Shown here: positions 26,716-35,843 of the stretch, one piece after another
Layout of the letters: each line of letters begins with the position of its first letter
How positions within the stretch are numbered: the first letter of the stretch is position 1
Notes under the pieces: generated by a model
Database searches by the model: none
Told to the model about the DNA's origin: nothing
The model's input: the letters and a program-made list of their open reading frames with translations, nothing else
Position numbers and translations under genes: made by a program
Assembly (NCBI RefSeq): GCF_963664735.1
Contig: NZ_OY761553.1
Span: 1,937,303 to 2,001,302 of the forward strand
From: an uncultured Cohaesibacter sp.
Lineage (GTDB): Bacteria > Pseudomonadota > Alphaproteobacteria > Rhizobiales > Cohaesibacteraceae
Direction: 5' to 3'
DNA length: 64,000 nucleotides

Positions 26716-27750
26716 CTAATTCGCGCCTGCGTCAAAATCGACGATATCGACCAATTCCGAGGCCTTTTTTCGTGCATCCGCGATCTTGGACAAGGCGACG
26801 GCGTCCGGTGTAAAGCCACCCCAACTCTTGACGAGATCGGAAGGTTCGACGTCATCCTTGACCGGATATTCATAATTGCCTTCTGCATAAATCTGCTGGG
26901 CTTCCTCTGAGGAAAGAAACTCCATCAGCTTGATGGCATTTTCCCGATTGGGGGAATGCTTCGCCAGCAGCATGCCGGAAATATTGACATGGGTTCCGCG
27001 CCCATCGGTGTTGGGAAAGAGGATGCGAACCGACTGAGCCCATTGCTTCTGCTCGGGTTCCTTGTCGTTGGTCTGCATTTTTCCCATGTAATAGGTGTTT
27101 CCAAGAGCGATATCACACTCCCCGGCATAGACGGCCTTAACCTGTGCGCGATCATCGCCGGTGGGGCGGCGCGCAAGATTGGCCTTGAGACCTTCAAGCC
27201 ATGTGCGGGTTTCCGCCTCGCCGTGGTGAACGATCATCGAAGCGATGAGGCCGATGGTATAATCATGCTGGCCGGAACGGGTGCAGATACGCCCTTTCCA
27301 TTTGGGATCGGCCAACTCTTCATAGGTAATGCTATCCTGCTCGACCCGCTCGTTGGACGCGTAGATAACGCGGGCTCGCGTCGTCAGACCAAACCACTGA
27401 TCTTCAGCATCACGATAGCGGGCGGGTATATTGGCATGAAGCACCTCAGAAGGAACCGGCTGGGCTATGCCTTGTTGCTTGGCGGCTTGAAGGCGGCCAA
27501 CATCTGTGCTGAGCAACAGATCCGCAGGAGAAAATTCTCCCTCTGCCTTGATGCGCGTTTCCAGCCCTTGCTTTGCGAAAATCAGATTGGCGCGAATGCC
27601 AGTTTCCTCGGAAAAGGCCTCAAGCAGTGGTTCAATGAGGAAAGGCTGCCGGTAGGAGTAGATATTCACTTCGCTGGCGGCGAGGCTTGCGCCCGTCGAT
27701 GTCAGCAGCAGTGCGGCAACGGATACCGTCGCACAAAGGGAATGTCTCAT
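26716..27750 (-). CDS. Iron(III) ABC transporter substrate-binding protein (FbpA type)
   Basis: A 344-residue periplasmic binding protein with a signal peptide (MRHSLCATVSVAALLLTSTG, cleavage near LAAS). The mature start EVNIYSYRQPFLIEPLLEAF and the tyrosine pair in IALGNTYYMGKM, which coordinates Fe(III) in FbpA/FutA proteins, support iron binding. The ATG at 27750 is chosen since GGAG lies 6 bases upstream; ATG 27774 is also in frame. An Irr-type box at 27879-27895 lies about 130 bases upstream. Its permease partner is probably the gene at 22942. Confidence 0.92.
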   Translation of the reverse strand: MRHSLCATVSVAALLLTSTGASLAASEVNIYSYRQPFLIEPLLEAFSEETGIRANLIFAKQGLETRIKAEGEFSPADLLLSTDVGRLQAAKQQGIAQPVPSEVLHANIPARYRDAEDQWFGLTTRARVIYASNERVEQDSITYEELADPKWKGRICTRSGQHDYTIGLIASMIVHHGEAETRTWLEGLKANLARRPTGDDRAQVKAVYAGECDIALGNTYYMGKMQTNDKEPEQKQWAQSVRILFPNTDGRGTHVNISGMLLAKHSPNRENAIKLMEFLSSEEAQQIYAEGNYEYPVKDDVEPSDLVKSWGGFTPDAVALSKIADARKKASELVDIVDFDAGAN

Positions 27751-27878
27751 ATCTATCTCCAAATTTGGGTTCAAGGCCCAGACCGGTTTGTTGCCCTCAA
27801 CTTGATGCGAACCATTCGCAAAGTCAACAAAAAAGCCATAACAAAACAGTGAGTTATAAAATTCCCGCCTTCAAATTT

Positions 27879-27895
27879 CTTAGAATTTTTCAAAA
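27879..27895. promoter_or_regulatory. Putative Irr box (iron control element)
   Basis: CTTAGAA-TTT-TTCAAAA matches the palindromic rhizobial iron control element TTTAGAA-N3-TTCTAAA at 12 of 14 fixed positions. It lies about 130 bases upstream of the iron-binding protein gene. The element and the Irr regulator are known from Rhizobiales; binding here is inferred. Confidence 0.55.
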
Positions 27896-28161
27896 TTAAG
27901 CCTATAAGTTCCTTAAATTGTTGCCTTTCATTCTCATATTTTAAATGCCGATTTACCCACATTTAATTGTTGAAACATTTACTCATGTTTCCAATCCCTC
28001 CCTGATTGCCCCCTGCCAGTCACCACAGGACCGAACCATTCCACCAACTTTGCCGCATTTAGCAAAAATTAATCTACCGATAGTCCATTCTTCCATATCA
28101 ATCCTTGTCTGATTGGGTTAGGTGATGGGCTTATGATCCCCCCGCAGATCTGGAGACCTTT
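27896..28161. other. Divergent promoter region, no gene seen
   Basis: Together with 27751-27878 this makes a gap of about 410 bases between the iron-binding protein and the HD hydrolase genes. Apart from the Irr-type box I see no supported element. Confidence 0.4.
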
Positions 28162-28770
28162 ATGCCTATCAAAACCGATGCTCCACGCGCCTGGCAAAGA
28201 ATGCTATCTGGACGTCGCCTCGACCTTCTCGATCCTTCCCCGCTCGATATAGAAATCGAGGATATAGCGCATGGCCTGGCACGCGTGGCCCGCTGGAATG
28301 GTCAAACCATTGGCGAGCATCCCTTCTCTGTTGCTCAACACTGCCTGATCGTCGAGAAGATCATGCGTGTGAAATTTCCCTCCCTGCCGACATCAGCTTT
28401 CATGATGGGGCTTCTGCATGATGGAGCCGAGTATGTGGTGGGCGACATGATTTCCCCATTCAAGTCAGCCATCGGAGCAGACTACAAACGCATTGAGGAA
28501 CGGCTTGAAGCGGCCATTCATATTCGCTTTGGCCTTGCTGCTCACCCGACGGCAGCTTTGAAAAAGCAGATCAAACAGGCCGATCGCATCTCGGCCTATT
28601 TTGAAGCGATTCATCTGGCAGGCTTTGAAAAGACCGAAGCCAGACAGTTGTTCGGGGCTCCCGATGGCCTCGAAGAAGAAGATCTGCCGATTGCTCCGTG
28701 GAGTACCAACGAGGCTGAAGACGCCTTTCTCGCCCGGTTCGAGACATTGCGCAAAGCGCTTGACGCCTAG
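28162..28770 (+). CDS. HD-domain hydrolase (YfbR-like 5'-nucleotidase family)
   Basis: A 202-residue phosphohydrolase. The metal site of the HD superfamily is seen in HPFSVAQHCLIVEKI, the His-Asp pair in MGLLHDGAEYVVGDMISPFK, and the later KQADRISAYFEA. The form HDxAE..GD...P.K is that of YfbR-like 5'-deoxynucleotidases, so dNMP hydrolysis is a reasonable guess. GGAG lies 6 bases before the ATG. Confidence 0.85.
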   Translation: MPIKTDAPRAWQRMLSGRRLDLLDPSPLDIEIEDIAHGLARVARWNGQTIGEHPFSVAQHCLIVEKIMRVKFPSLPTSAFMMGLLHDGAEYVVGDMISPFKSAIGADYKRIEERLEAAIHIRFGLAAHPTAALKKQIKQADRISAYFEAIHLAGFEKTEARQLFGAPDGLEEEDLPIAPWSTNEAEDAFLARFETLRKALDA

Positions 28771-29042
28771 AAATCGGGAAGCTTTGCGGCACCCTTGCAA
28801 CAAATGAGACAAAGGGTTTGCGACCAAATGAGTAGCCCCCCTTTGGCGCATAAGTCGCAAAAAACTGATAGTCTTTTTGCATCCTTCGGAAGCCATTTAT
28901 CGGGCTCTGCTGGATGAGCAGACCGAGACAATATTTGACGCCGGGTGCAAACCAGCCATTGCCACCTGATCAACCCGATCCAGCATCGGGACCATCAAGA
29001 CAAATCCGATGATAAATCGGAAAGAAAGGAACGGTTCGTTCG

Positions 29043-29552
29043 ATGCTGTATGTGTGCTCTCTCTCCAAACTTGATCAGGTTGTTGAAGCAGTCAAAGCCT
29101 CCTTTCTTGTCAGCGTGGTCAATCCCGAGATGGAAGTGGTGCGCCCCAAACGTATTGCCGAAGAGAATCATCTCTTTCTGGGCATGAATGACATCGCAGC
29201 AACCATTCCCGGTTTTACGCTCAGCACCGAGCAGCAGGTGGGACAACTCATCGAATTCGTGCGCAAATGGGATCATTCTGCACCGATGGTCATTCATTGC
29301 TGGGCGGGGGTCAGCCGCTCGACGGCATCGGCCTATATTGCGGCCTGCACCTTGAGGCCTGAGCTGGACGAAATGCTGCTGGCGCAGGATTTGCGCAAGG
29401 CATCGCCTCCGGCAACACCAAACAGGCGGCTTGTTGAACTGGCCGATCACCTGCTGCAGCGGAACGGACGCATGAGCGAGGCCATCAAGAGCATCGGGCG
29501 CGGCGAGGACTGCTATGAGGGCAACGTTTTCGCCATGCCTCACATTCACTGA
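29043..29552 (+). CDS. Protein tyrosine phosphatase-like protein
   Basis: A 169-residue protein with the Cys-x5-Arg phosphatase loop HCWAGVSRSTASAYIAA in its second half, and an upstream Asp-containing region (FLGMNDIAATIPGF) that may supply the general acid. This matches a tyrosine phosphatase family common in Rhizobiales. It lies between the HD hydrolase and the NadQ-like gene, same strand, but with spacers of 270 and 137 bases, so co-transcription is uncertain. AAAGGA is about 12 bases before the ATG. Confidence 0.85.
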   Translation: MLYVCSLSKLDQVVEAVKASFLVSVVNPEMEVVRPKRIAEENHLFLGMNDIAATIPGFTLSTEQQVGQLIEFVRKWDHSAPMVIHCWAGVSRSTASAYIAACTLRPELDEMLLAQDLRKASPPATPNRRLVELADHLLQRNGRMSEAIKSIGRGEDCYEGNVFAMPHIH

Positions 29553-29689
29553 AGAGAAGTTGTTTTTATCCTTCCATCTGTCCTTTATTCATAGGACTAT
29601 CACCTTAAAACCAAAAGCGGAGAGAAAAGGCTCTCTTTGCCCGGTTGACCTGTGTGCAGGGTCTGGCGTTGATTTTAGTGAGGGATAGA

Positions 29690-30799
29690 GTGGATACGGA
29701 AAGTGCCAAAGCAATGATGTTTTCTATCACGATCGGCCTTAACGCCGCCATCATTGCTGTACGCGATCTCACCCCCATGGTGCTGGAAGTGCCCCTGCCA
29801 GAACGCGCGTTGGCCGGTCGCCATGATCCGTTTGCTCAGATGCCCGACAGTGAGACTGCCTCATTTCACGGGGCAGCCGCCGCTTCGAGCATAAACGGTC
29901 ACCATGCCTCCCTGCCCTTCGGCCCGTTCGAACCGGCTCGGCACCGCACCCTTGAAGCCGGTCTCAGAGCATGGGTGCGCAGCCAAACGGGCCTGAGGCT
30001 CGGATATGTCGAGCAGCTCTACACCTTCGGAGACCGGGGGCGGCGTCTGGAAACAGAAGAGAGCGACCTGCACGAGGTTTCCATCGGTTATCTGGCCCTC
30101 ACGCGCCTTTCTGAAGAAAGCAGCAATGATCATAGCGGCGAGCAGCTGGAGCAATTTGGCGGGCGCTGGCGCAGTTGGTATAGTCACTTTCCTTGGGAAG
30201 ACTGGCGCGATGATCGCCCCACCCTGCTGGATGCGCAATTGCTTCCGGCCTTGCGCAAATGGGCCATCACTGCGGCTGATGATGGCAACAAAGCTCTCAG
30301 TCCGATGCAGCGTTTGCGGCTGTCCTTTGGCATAGATGGTGCGATCTGGGATGAAGAGCGCGTTCTTGAACGCTACGAGCTGCTATATGAGGCGGGACTG
30401 GTGCTTGAGCATTATCGAGATCGAGGCATCACCCCGCCTCAGGATGCTCAGCTGTTTGGCCTGCCCATGCAAATGGATCACCGGCGCATTCTGGCAACGG
30501 CAATATCGCGCCTGCGCAGCAAGCTCAAATATCGGCCAGTTGTTTTCGAGCTGCTGCCGGACAGCTTCACGCTCACCCAATTGCAGGAAACCGTTGAAGC
30601 CATTTCCGGCCGCCATCTGCACAAACAGAATTTCCGTCGCCTGGTTGAACAGGGGCAACTGGTCGAGCCAACCGGCGCGGCATCCACGCGCACTGGTGGA
30701 CGGCCAGCAAAGCTTTATCGCTTCCGCCGCTCTGTCATGGTAGAGCGCCCCGCTCCGGGCCTGCGCGTTGGTGGCTCAACCAAGACGGAAACAGGATAG
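29690..30799 (+). CDS. NadQ-like NAD metabolism regulator (inactive Nudix plus winged helix)
   Basis: A 369-residue protein with an N-terminal Nudix-like domain and a C-terminal winged helix ([19 protein letters not shown] ... [18 protein letters not shown] ... RPAKLYRFR) like that of NrtR regulators. The Nudix box is degenerate: where the Arg-Glu-x2-Glu-Glu should be, the protein has [14 protein letters not shown], so hydrolysis is unlikely and ligand sensing likely. This layout is what I recall as NadQ, an alphaproteobacterial repressor of NAD synthesis. The GTG at 29690 has GAGGG 5 bases upstream; ATG 29714 and TTG 29645 are alternatives. rnhB follows at 11 bases. Confidence 0.7.
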   Translation: MDTESAKAMMFSITIGLNAAIIAVRDLTPMVLEVPLPERALAGRHDPFAQMPDSETASFHGAAAASSINGHHASLPFGPFEPARHRTLEAGLRAWVRSQTGLRLGYVEQLYTFGDRGRRLETEESDLHEVSIGYLALTRLSEESSNDHSGEQLEQFGGRWRSWYSHFPWEDWRDDRPTLLDAQLLPALRKWAITAADDGNKALSPMQRLRLSFGIDGAIWDEERVLERYELLYEAGLVLEHYRDRGITPPQDAQLFGLPMQMDHRRILATAISRLRSKLKYRPVVFELLPDSFTLTQLQETVEAISGRHLHKQNFRRLVEQGQLVEPTGAASTRTGGRPAKLYRFRRSVMVERPAPGLRVGGSTKTETG

Positions 30800-30810
30800 C
30801 AGGCCCCGAA

Positions 30811-31527
30811 ATGAAAAAAGCCAAAGCCACAACACCGCGCACCTCCTCAAAGGAAGCCAAGAAAAGCGCGAAGCAAAGCTCTCTCTTTGATCTGGAAAGC
30901 AAAGGGCCGGACTTTTCCCTCGAAGAACTGGCAATGAAAAAATATGGCGGTCTGGTTGCCGGTGTTGACGAGGTTGGTCGGGGACCGCTCGCCGGCCCTG
31001 TCGTCACCGCCGCCGTCATTCTTGACCCCTCTTCCATTCCGGAAGGGCTCAATGATTCAAAGAAGCTTTCAGAGAAGAAGCGAGAAGCCCTTTTTGAGGC
31101 GATCTGCACCAACGCGCATGTGTCGATTGCATCCGCCTCACCGGCGCAGATTGATGCTCTCAACATTCGCGGCGCTACGCTCTGGGCGATGGCGCGTGCG
31201 CTGCAAGGTTTGCCCTTGGCGCCTTCCTTTGCCCTGTTTGACGGGCGAGATGTCGCGCCTCGCTCTCCTTGCCCGGGTAGCCATGTGATCAAGGGTGACA
31301 GCCGCTCGCTTTCCATTGCTGCGGCCTCCATTGTGGCCAAGGTAACTCGCGACCACCTGATGATGCGCATGGGGCGGGCCTTTCCCGGTTATGGCTTTGA
31401 AAAGCACATGGGATATGGCACGCAGGTGCATCTTGAAGCGCTAGATCGGCTCGGCGTAACCATCCATCACCGTCGCAGCTTCCGTCCGATCTATGAGCGG
31501 CTTGAAGCACACAACGGCGACACCTGA
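30811..31527 (+). CDS. rnhB: Ribonuclease HII
   Basis: A 238-residue enzyme that removes RNA from RNA-DNA hybrids, including misincorporated ribonucleotides. The acidic site is clear: [17 protein letters not shown] (Asp-Glu-x-Gly-Arg-Gly), [17 protein letters not shown] and the C-terminal [13 protein letters not shown] followed by HHRRSFRP. An extra Lys/Ser-rich stretch of about 45 residues precedes the catalytic core. It starts 11 bases after the NadQ-like gene and is probably co-transcribed with it. Confidence 0.95.
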   Translation: MKKAKATTPRTSSKEAKKSAKQSSLFDLESKGPDFSLEELAMKKYGGLVAGVDEVGRGPLAGPVVTAAVILDPSSIPEGLNDSKKLSEKKREALFEAICTNAHVSIASASPAQIDALNIRGATLWAMARALQGLPLAPSFALFDGRDVAPRSPCPGSHVIKGDSRSLSIAAASIVAKVTRDHLMMRMGRAFPGYGFEKHMGYGTQVHLEALDRLGVTIHHRRSFRPIYERLEAHNGDT

Positions 31528-31567
31528 TGGCAGCCCGCAATATGGGGCATTTGGCGGGATGATGCCC

Positions 31568-33553
31568 TCACCAGCCGCCGCCGCCGCCGCCGCCGCCACC
31601 GCCTCCTGAGGAGCCACCGCCACCAGAACCGGATGACGAAGAGGCCGGAGGCGTCATGGCACTCGACAGATCGGCCCCAAGAGCTTCGGTAACAGTTGTC
31701 AGCGATGCCGTTGGCCTTTCTGGATCAAAATGCCCGACATACCAAACAGGATGATAGGAGCGATCAGGAGGCAACTGAGAGAAGACCTTTTTCTCGAAGG
31801 TTTTTGACCATTTTTGTTCAACCCCAAGCGCGATGGCATAAGGCAAAAGATCTTCGTAAAGCTTTGGCGTCAACTCAGGCATATCGGCATCATTGAGCTC
31901 TTCTGCCTTTTGCGCCACAGTTACTGTCATAAACAGTTTTAGGCCATCAATCTTGTCCATGACGGCGCGACCAAGCAAGGTGGGCGCTTTCATCCATGCG
32001 TAAAAGGCCACGCCCAACAGCCACATGAACAACACGACCAACACAGGCACAATGGCGAAGATATCCCAAAGTCCGGGAATGATGGTTTCCTGTCCCACGA
32101 CCAGAATATAGATCGCAGCCCCGGCAATTGCGGCGAGAATGAAGGCCTTCAAGCCACTTTCCAGCCTTGATGGCAGCAGGGCACCAGCACCCAAAAAGAG
32201 AATGGCGAGGACGATCGATAGAAACACCGTGCTCACCACTTCCAGAATCGGAAATTCAAAGGGCGGAGCGAAGAAGGTTTTCAGCACGACAAAGAGAGCT
32301 GCTACGGCAAATGTCATCAAGAACCCGATCAGGGTCCTGCCCAAATTCTCGTGATAATAAGTCTCGTCGGCCTCTCTGTCGATGGCTGTGGTGAAGGCCG
32401 ACATGATCTTGCTCATCTGAGCAAATTTCATATCGGCAAACTTGACCGTATCCGCTTTGTGGAACAGCGCTTTGAAAAGAGCTTTCTCGCCGGGTGGCAA
32501 TGCATTTATGCTAACAATCGGCTTGTTTTTATCACCCGCTGGGTCGGGCTTGTTTGCCCGCTCGACGACGACGCTCTTACCCTCTTCGCGGATGGTCAAC
32601 AAGCCCTTGGTGCCGAGAGAAATCAGCGCCGCCATGAAGGTTTTTTCTTCCCCTTCCTCAAATTCCCCCATGCCCTTGATGTAGCTTGCTATCGCTGGCG
32701 AAATTTTCTCAGGCGGACGATAAAGAGGTATAATGGGCCCACCATCAGGATCGCGCCCGACCTTGATCCAAGAATAGATCAGCCAGATGAATTGGCAGAT
32801 GGCGCCAAACAGCACGATATAAAGGGGGCTGTTATCGAAAAAGGAATTCAGGGCCTTCCGAGACTCGCTGGGCTCAGCGATCAAGCCCTTTGGCCAGGCA
32901 ACGGCCACCGTCATGCCCTCACCGGGATTTAACTCTCGGGTTGCTTGGAAAGCAATGGTTTGGTCCGATTGTTCAGTGACCCGATAGCTGTCCCCTCTGC
33001 TGCCAGAGCTGCCCGTATAGGCCGCATATTGCAGCACCTCACCGCCTTCGGGCGCACGCACCGACACCTGGGAACGTTCTATCGGGAAAGCCCATTCCGT
33101 CCCAATCGCGTTCCAGTAGATCTCGTCATAATCGTCGAAAAAGCCGATTGACTGTTCAACGCTATAGCTGATCTCATAGGTATGAAGCCCGTTTTGCAAC
33201 ATGACATAGGCATCGCCAATGCGTATGCGAAAATACCGGCCTTCGTGGCTGGTGCTAAATGGCTCATCGTTGCCATCGCGGCGAACAGCCCGGACCTTGG
33301 GGTTGATGTTGACATAGCGCCCGTCCCGTCGGCGGTAGGTCTCGGGGATGTCGCGCAAGAGACCGCGCTTGATCTGGTCTCCCTCAACATTCACCTCGAT
33401 AACCTCGGTGATATCAACCGTCCGGTCCTTGTTGACTTCGATCGCGACCCTGTAGTCAGTGATCCGTTCGCTGGCAACAGCCTCGATCACCCCTGCTGTC
33501 AGCAACAGGAGCCATGCTAAAATGAGTGAAAGAATGGAGCGAGAAAGCTTCAT
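31568..33553 (-). CDS. DUF2207 family membrane protein with glycine-rich tail
   Basis: A 661-residue protein with a signal peptide, an extracytoplasmic DUF2207 domain beginning ERITDYRVAIEVNKDRTVDITE, a membrane helix (LYIVLFGAICQFIWLIYSW), a cytoplasmic part, and about four further membrane helices before a second soluble part. It ends in a run of Ser and Gly closed by a single Trp. This architecture is that of the YciQ-like partner of LemA proteins, and a LemA gene lies 144 bases upstream on the same strand. Function unknown; an envelope role is likely. The ATG at 33553 follows AAGGTGG at 6 bases. Confidence 0.85.
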   Translation of the reverse strand: MKLSRSILSLILAWLLLLTAGVIEAVASERITDYRVAIEVNKDRTVDITEVIEVNVEGDQIKRGLLRDIPETYRRRDGRYVNINPKVRAVRRDGNDEPFSTSHEGRYFRIRIGDAYVMLQNGLHTYEISYSVEQSIGFFDDYDEIYWNAIGTEWAFPIERSQVSVRAPEGGEVLQYAAYTGSSGSRGDSYRVTEQSDQTIAFQATRELNPGEGMTVAVAWPKGLIAEPSESRKALNSFFDNSPLYIVLFGAICQFIWLIYSWIKVGRDPDGGPIIPLYRPPEKISPAIASYIKGMGEFEEGEEKTFMAALISLGTKGLLTIREEGKSVVVERANKPDPAGDKNKPIVSINALPPGEKALFKALFHKADTVKFADMKFAQMSKIMSAFTTAIDREADETYYHENLGRTLIGFLMTFAVAALFVVLKTFFAPPFEFPILEVVSTVFLSIVLAILFLGAGALLPSRLESGLKAFILAAIAGAAIYILVVGQETIIPGLWDIFAIVPVLVVLFMWLLGVAFYAWMKAPTLLGRAVMDKIDGLKLFMTVTVAQKAEELNDADMPELTPKLYEDLLPYAIALGVEQKWSKTFEKKVFSQLPPDRSYHPVWYVGHFDPERPTASLTTVTEALGADLSSAMTPPASSSSGSGGGGSSGGGGGGGGGGGW

Positions 33554-33697
33554 ACCGGGCCACCTTCCGATGATGAGCACAGATTTGATTGAAGTCGCGG
33601 CCGGAAAGCCCAAACAGAGCGGTCGCAACGAAGATGGGCGCGATCAGCTTTTAAGCCCAATCGCACCCATTGAAATAACTACAGATGCAGGCGATTT

Positions 33698-34258
33698 TCA
33701 AAACTCCACTTTGGGTGTTTGTCTATCTGCCTGATTGTCGATTTCGAAATAGTCTTTCTTGGCATAAGAAAAGAACCCGGCCACGATGTTTGACGGAAAC
33801 TGGTCAATCATCGTGTTGAGGTTCCGCACTGTGCCGTTGTAATAGCGACGCGCGAGTTGAATGTCGTCTTCTGCTTTTGACAGCTCTTTCTGCAAATTCA
33901 GAAAGCCGTCATTTGCCTTCAAATCAGGATAGTTCTCAGCAACAGCCATGAGATTGACCAGCGCCTTGGACAGGTTCCCCTCCGCCAAGGAGCGCTCCAT
34001 GGCGCCCCCCTTTGCGGCGTTTGCGGCGCGCGCGCGCATTTCCGTGACCTTTTCGAGCGTTTCGCGCTCATGGGTCATATATCCCTTCACAGCTTCAACC
34101 AGATTGGGAATCAGGTTGGATCGGCGTTTCAACTGTACATCGATACCCGACCAACCTTCATTGACCATCTGACGAACTTTAGCCAGCTTGTTGTAAATAG
34201 CGATGGCATAGAGGCCCAAAAGAACCACAATCCCGAGAAGGACCCAACTGATTACCAT
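33698..34258 (-). CDS. LemA family protein
   Basis: A 186-residue protein with an N-terminal membrane anchor (VISWVLLGIVVLLGLYAIAIY) and a long helical body containing the LemA signature: LVEAVKGYMTHERETLEKVTEMRARA, cited core VEAVKGYMTHERETLEKV, then NLMAVAENYPDLKAN and AEDDIQLARRYYNGTVRNLN. The function is unknown. The ATG at 34258 follows GGGAG at 8 bases; the ATG at 34264 is too close to it. It is the upstream partner of the DUF2207 gene. Confidence 0.9.
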   Translation of the reverse strand: MVISWVLLGIVVLLGLYAIAIYNKLAKVRQMVNEGWSGIDVQLKRRSNLIPNLVEAVKGYMTHERETLEKVTEMRARAANAAKGGAMERSLAEGNLSKALVNLMAVAENYPDLKANDGFLNLQKELSKAEDDIQLARRYYNGTVRNLNTMIDQFPSNIVAGFFSYAKKDYFEIDNQADRQTPKVEF

Positions 34259-34503
34259 GATCATGTCTCCCTTATTGCTCAGCCTTGCAGCGAACAGGCC
34301 TTTCAAGCCGAGATTAACCAAGCTGAGACAAAGTGCAAGTAAGAGTTGGCCTGGAACACAGCATTTCAGCCAGACCTACTTCTTTGGGCCAAGACTTGGC
34401 AGACTTTAGTGCGCTGTGAAGACTTTCCCTTTAGAATGTCTTTAAAGTATTCGTTATAAATTGCAGTTCACGATAGCCAACCATGACGATCAGGGAGCTC
34501 CAG

Positions 34504-35598
34504 GTGACCAGCAGGATATCGGCACCAGAAATGAAGTCAGCAACAGCAAGTCTGCAATCTCCGGCCCAGCTTTTCTTGTTGCTCGGGCTTATTTGGGCGA
34601 TAAGTTGTTTTGCATCCCCTTCCCTTGCACAAACGATAAGGACCAACGACAAGATGTCCTCGAGCGCGACTCTGCTGGCTGATCATCCCTTGTCCGAGAC
34701 CATTTGGAACAACCAATCCGGCGAGCAGGCAACTCAGGAAACCCTGGCCGAAGTAATCGGATCTGCGGACTATATTCTGCTTGGTGAGAAACACGACAAT
34801 CCTCGCCATCATTTGCTGCAATCCCGAATGGTGACTTTTGCGGCGGCATCTGGGTTCCGAGCCGACCGTTCAGGGCATGTGATTTTTGAAATGCTCGAAC
34901 CGTCCCATCAAGTCGCTCTTGATGCCTTAGTGGATCAGACGAGAGATCTCGATGATACAGGTTTGGATAAGGCGCTTTCCTTGGAGGGAGAGACACTGGA
35001 ATGGAGCAATCGGGGCTGGCCGGATTGGTCGCTCTATCAGCCCATTTTCAAAACGGCCCTCGCCCACAAAATGTCCTTGCATGGAGGCAACCCGGACAGG
35101 GAAACCCTGCTGGCGGCAGGACGCAAGGGCATCATTGCCGAGGACTTCCTGCAAGACCCCTATTGGCAACGGGACTATACGGACGAGCAGCGCGAAAGTC
35201 TTACTGATGAACTTGTAGACGCACATTGCGGCATGTTGGGCAGGGATGCGGTTGGTCCCATGATCACGATGCAACGCCTCAAAGACGCCAGCATGGCGCG
35301 CGCGATGCGTCAGGCTCACAAATCCTCTGACTATTCGATCCTCATTGCCGGTAACGGGCATACACGCAAAGACCGCGGCGTACCGATGTTTCTTGAGGCG
35401 GACAAGCGAGTTGTCTCCATCGCCTTCATCGAAGTCATCCGCGGGCAAGAGGCTCCCGCCAACTATCCTGCGGTGAACCCGGAGCTTTATGATTTTGTCT
35501 GGTTCACCCCTCGCGTGGATGAAATCGACCCTTGCGCAAAGTTCAGAAAACAGCTTGAGGGAATGAAGCCCAAGAGCGCCCAAAAGCAAGGATCATGA
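34504..35598 (+). CDS. ChaN/DUF399 family secreted protein
   Basis: A protein of 364 residues with a signal sequence (LFLLLGLIWAISCFASPSLAQ) and a ChaN-like domain: YILLGEKHDNPRHHLLQSRM (the Glu-x-His-Asp-Asn motif) and a later IAGNGHTRKDRGVP. ChaN-type proteins bind haem and sit at the outer membrane. Cys within AISC could be a lipidation site, though the residue three before it is Ala rather than Leu. I choose the GTG at 34504 for its GGGAG 6 bases upstream; ATGs at 34483 and 34531 are in frame. Confidence 0.8.
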   Translation: MTSRISAPEMKSATASLQSPAQLFLLLGLIWAISCFASPSLAQTIRTNDKMSSSATLLADHPLSETIWNNQSGEQATQETLAEVIGSADYILLGEKHDNPRHHLLQSRMVTFAAASGFRADRSGHVIFEMLEPSHQVALDALVDQTRDLDDTGLDKALSLEGETLEWSNRGWPDWSLYQPIFKTALAHKMSLHGGNPDRETLLAAGRKGIIAEDFLQDPYWQRDYTDEQRESLTDELVDAHCGMLGRDAVGPMITMQRLKDASMARAMRQAHKSSDYSILIAGNGHTRKDRGVPMFLEADKRVVSIAFIEVIRGQEAPANYPAVNPELYDFVWFTPRVDEIDPCAKFRKQLEGMKPKSAQKQGS

Positions 35599-35843
35599 AG
35601 CCTGCCACGAAAGCTGCCCCCCTTAAATAGCAACCTGAATTATATAAAATAAGGCAATATTTGAGACACTTGATTGCTTTGCTTTAACTGTAAAACAAAC
35701 TTGCTTGTGCAGAGCACAAAAGAGGGATCTTTATTTCTTCTTCTTAATCAAAACTTCAGGTTGGGCTGCTAAATTTTACATTGGAAAATTCAACAATTAC
35801 CAGCAAACACAAGAATTAAGCCCAATTCAAGGAAGAAATTTAG

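Noticed and set aside
26425-26910. Plus-strand frame of 161 codons near the hairpin array
   Set aside because: Composition and Cys/Arg content are irregular, no ribosome site, and it runs antisense into the iron-binding protein gene.
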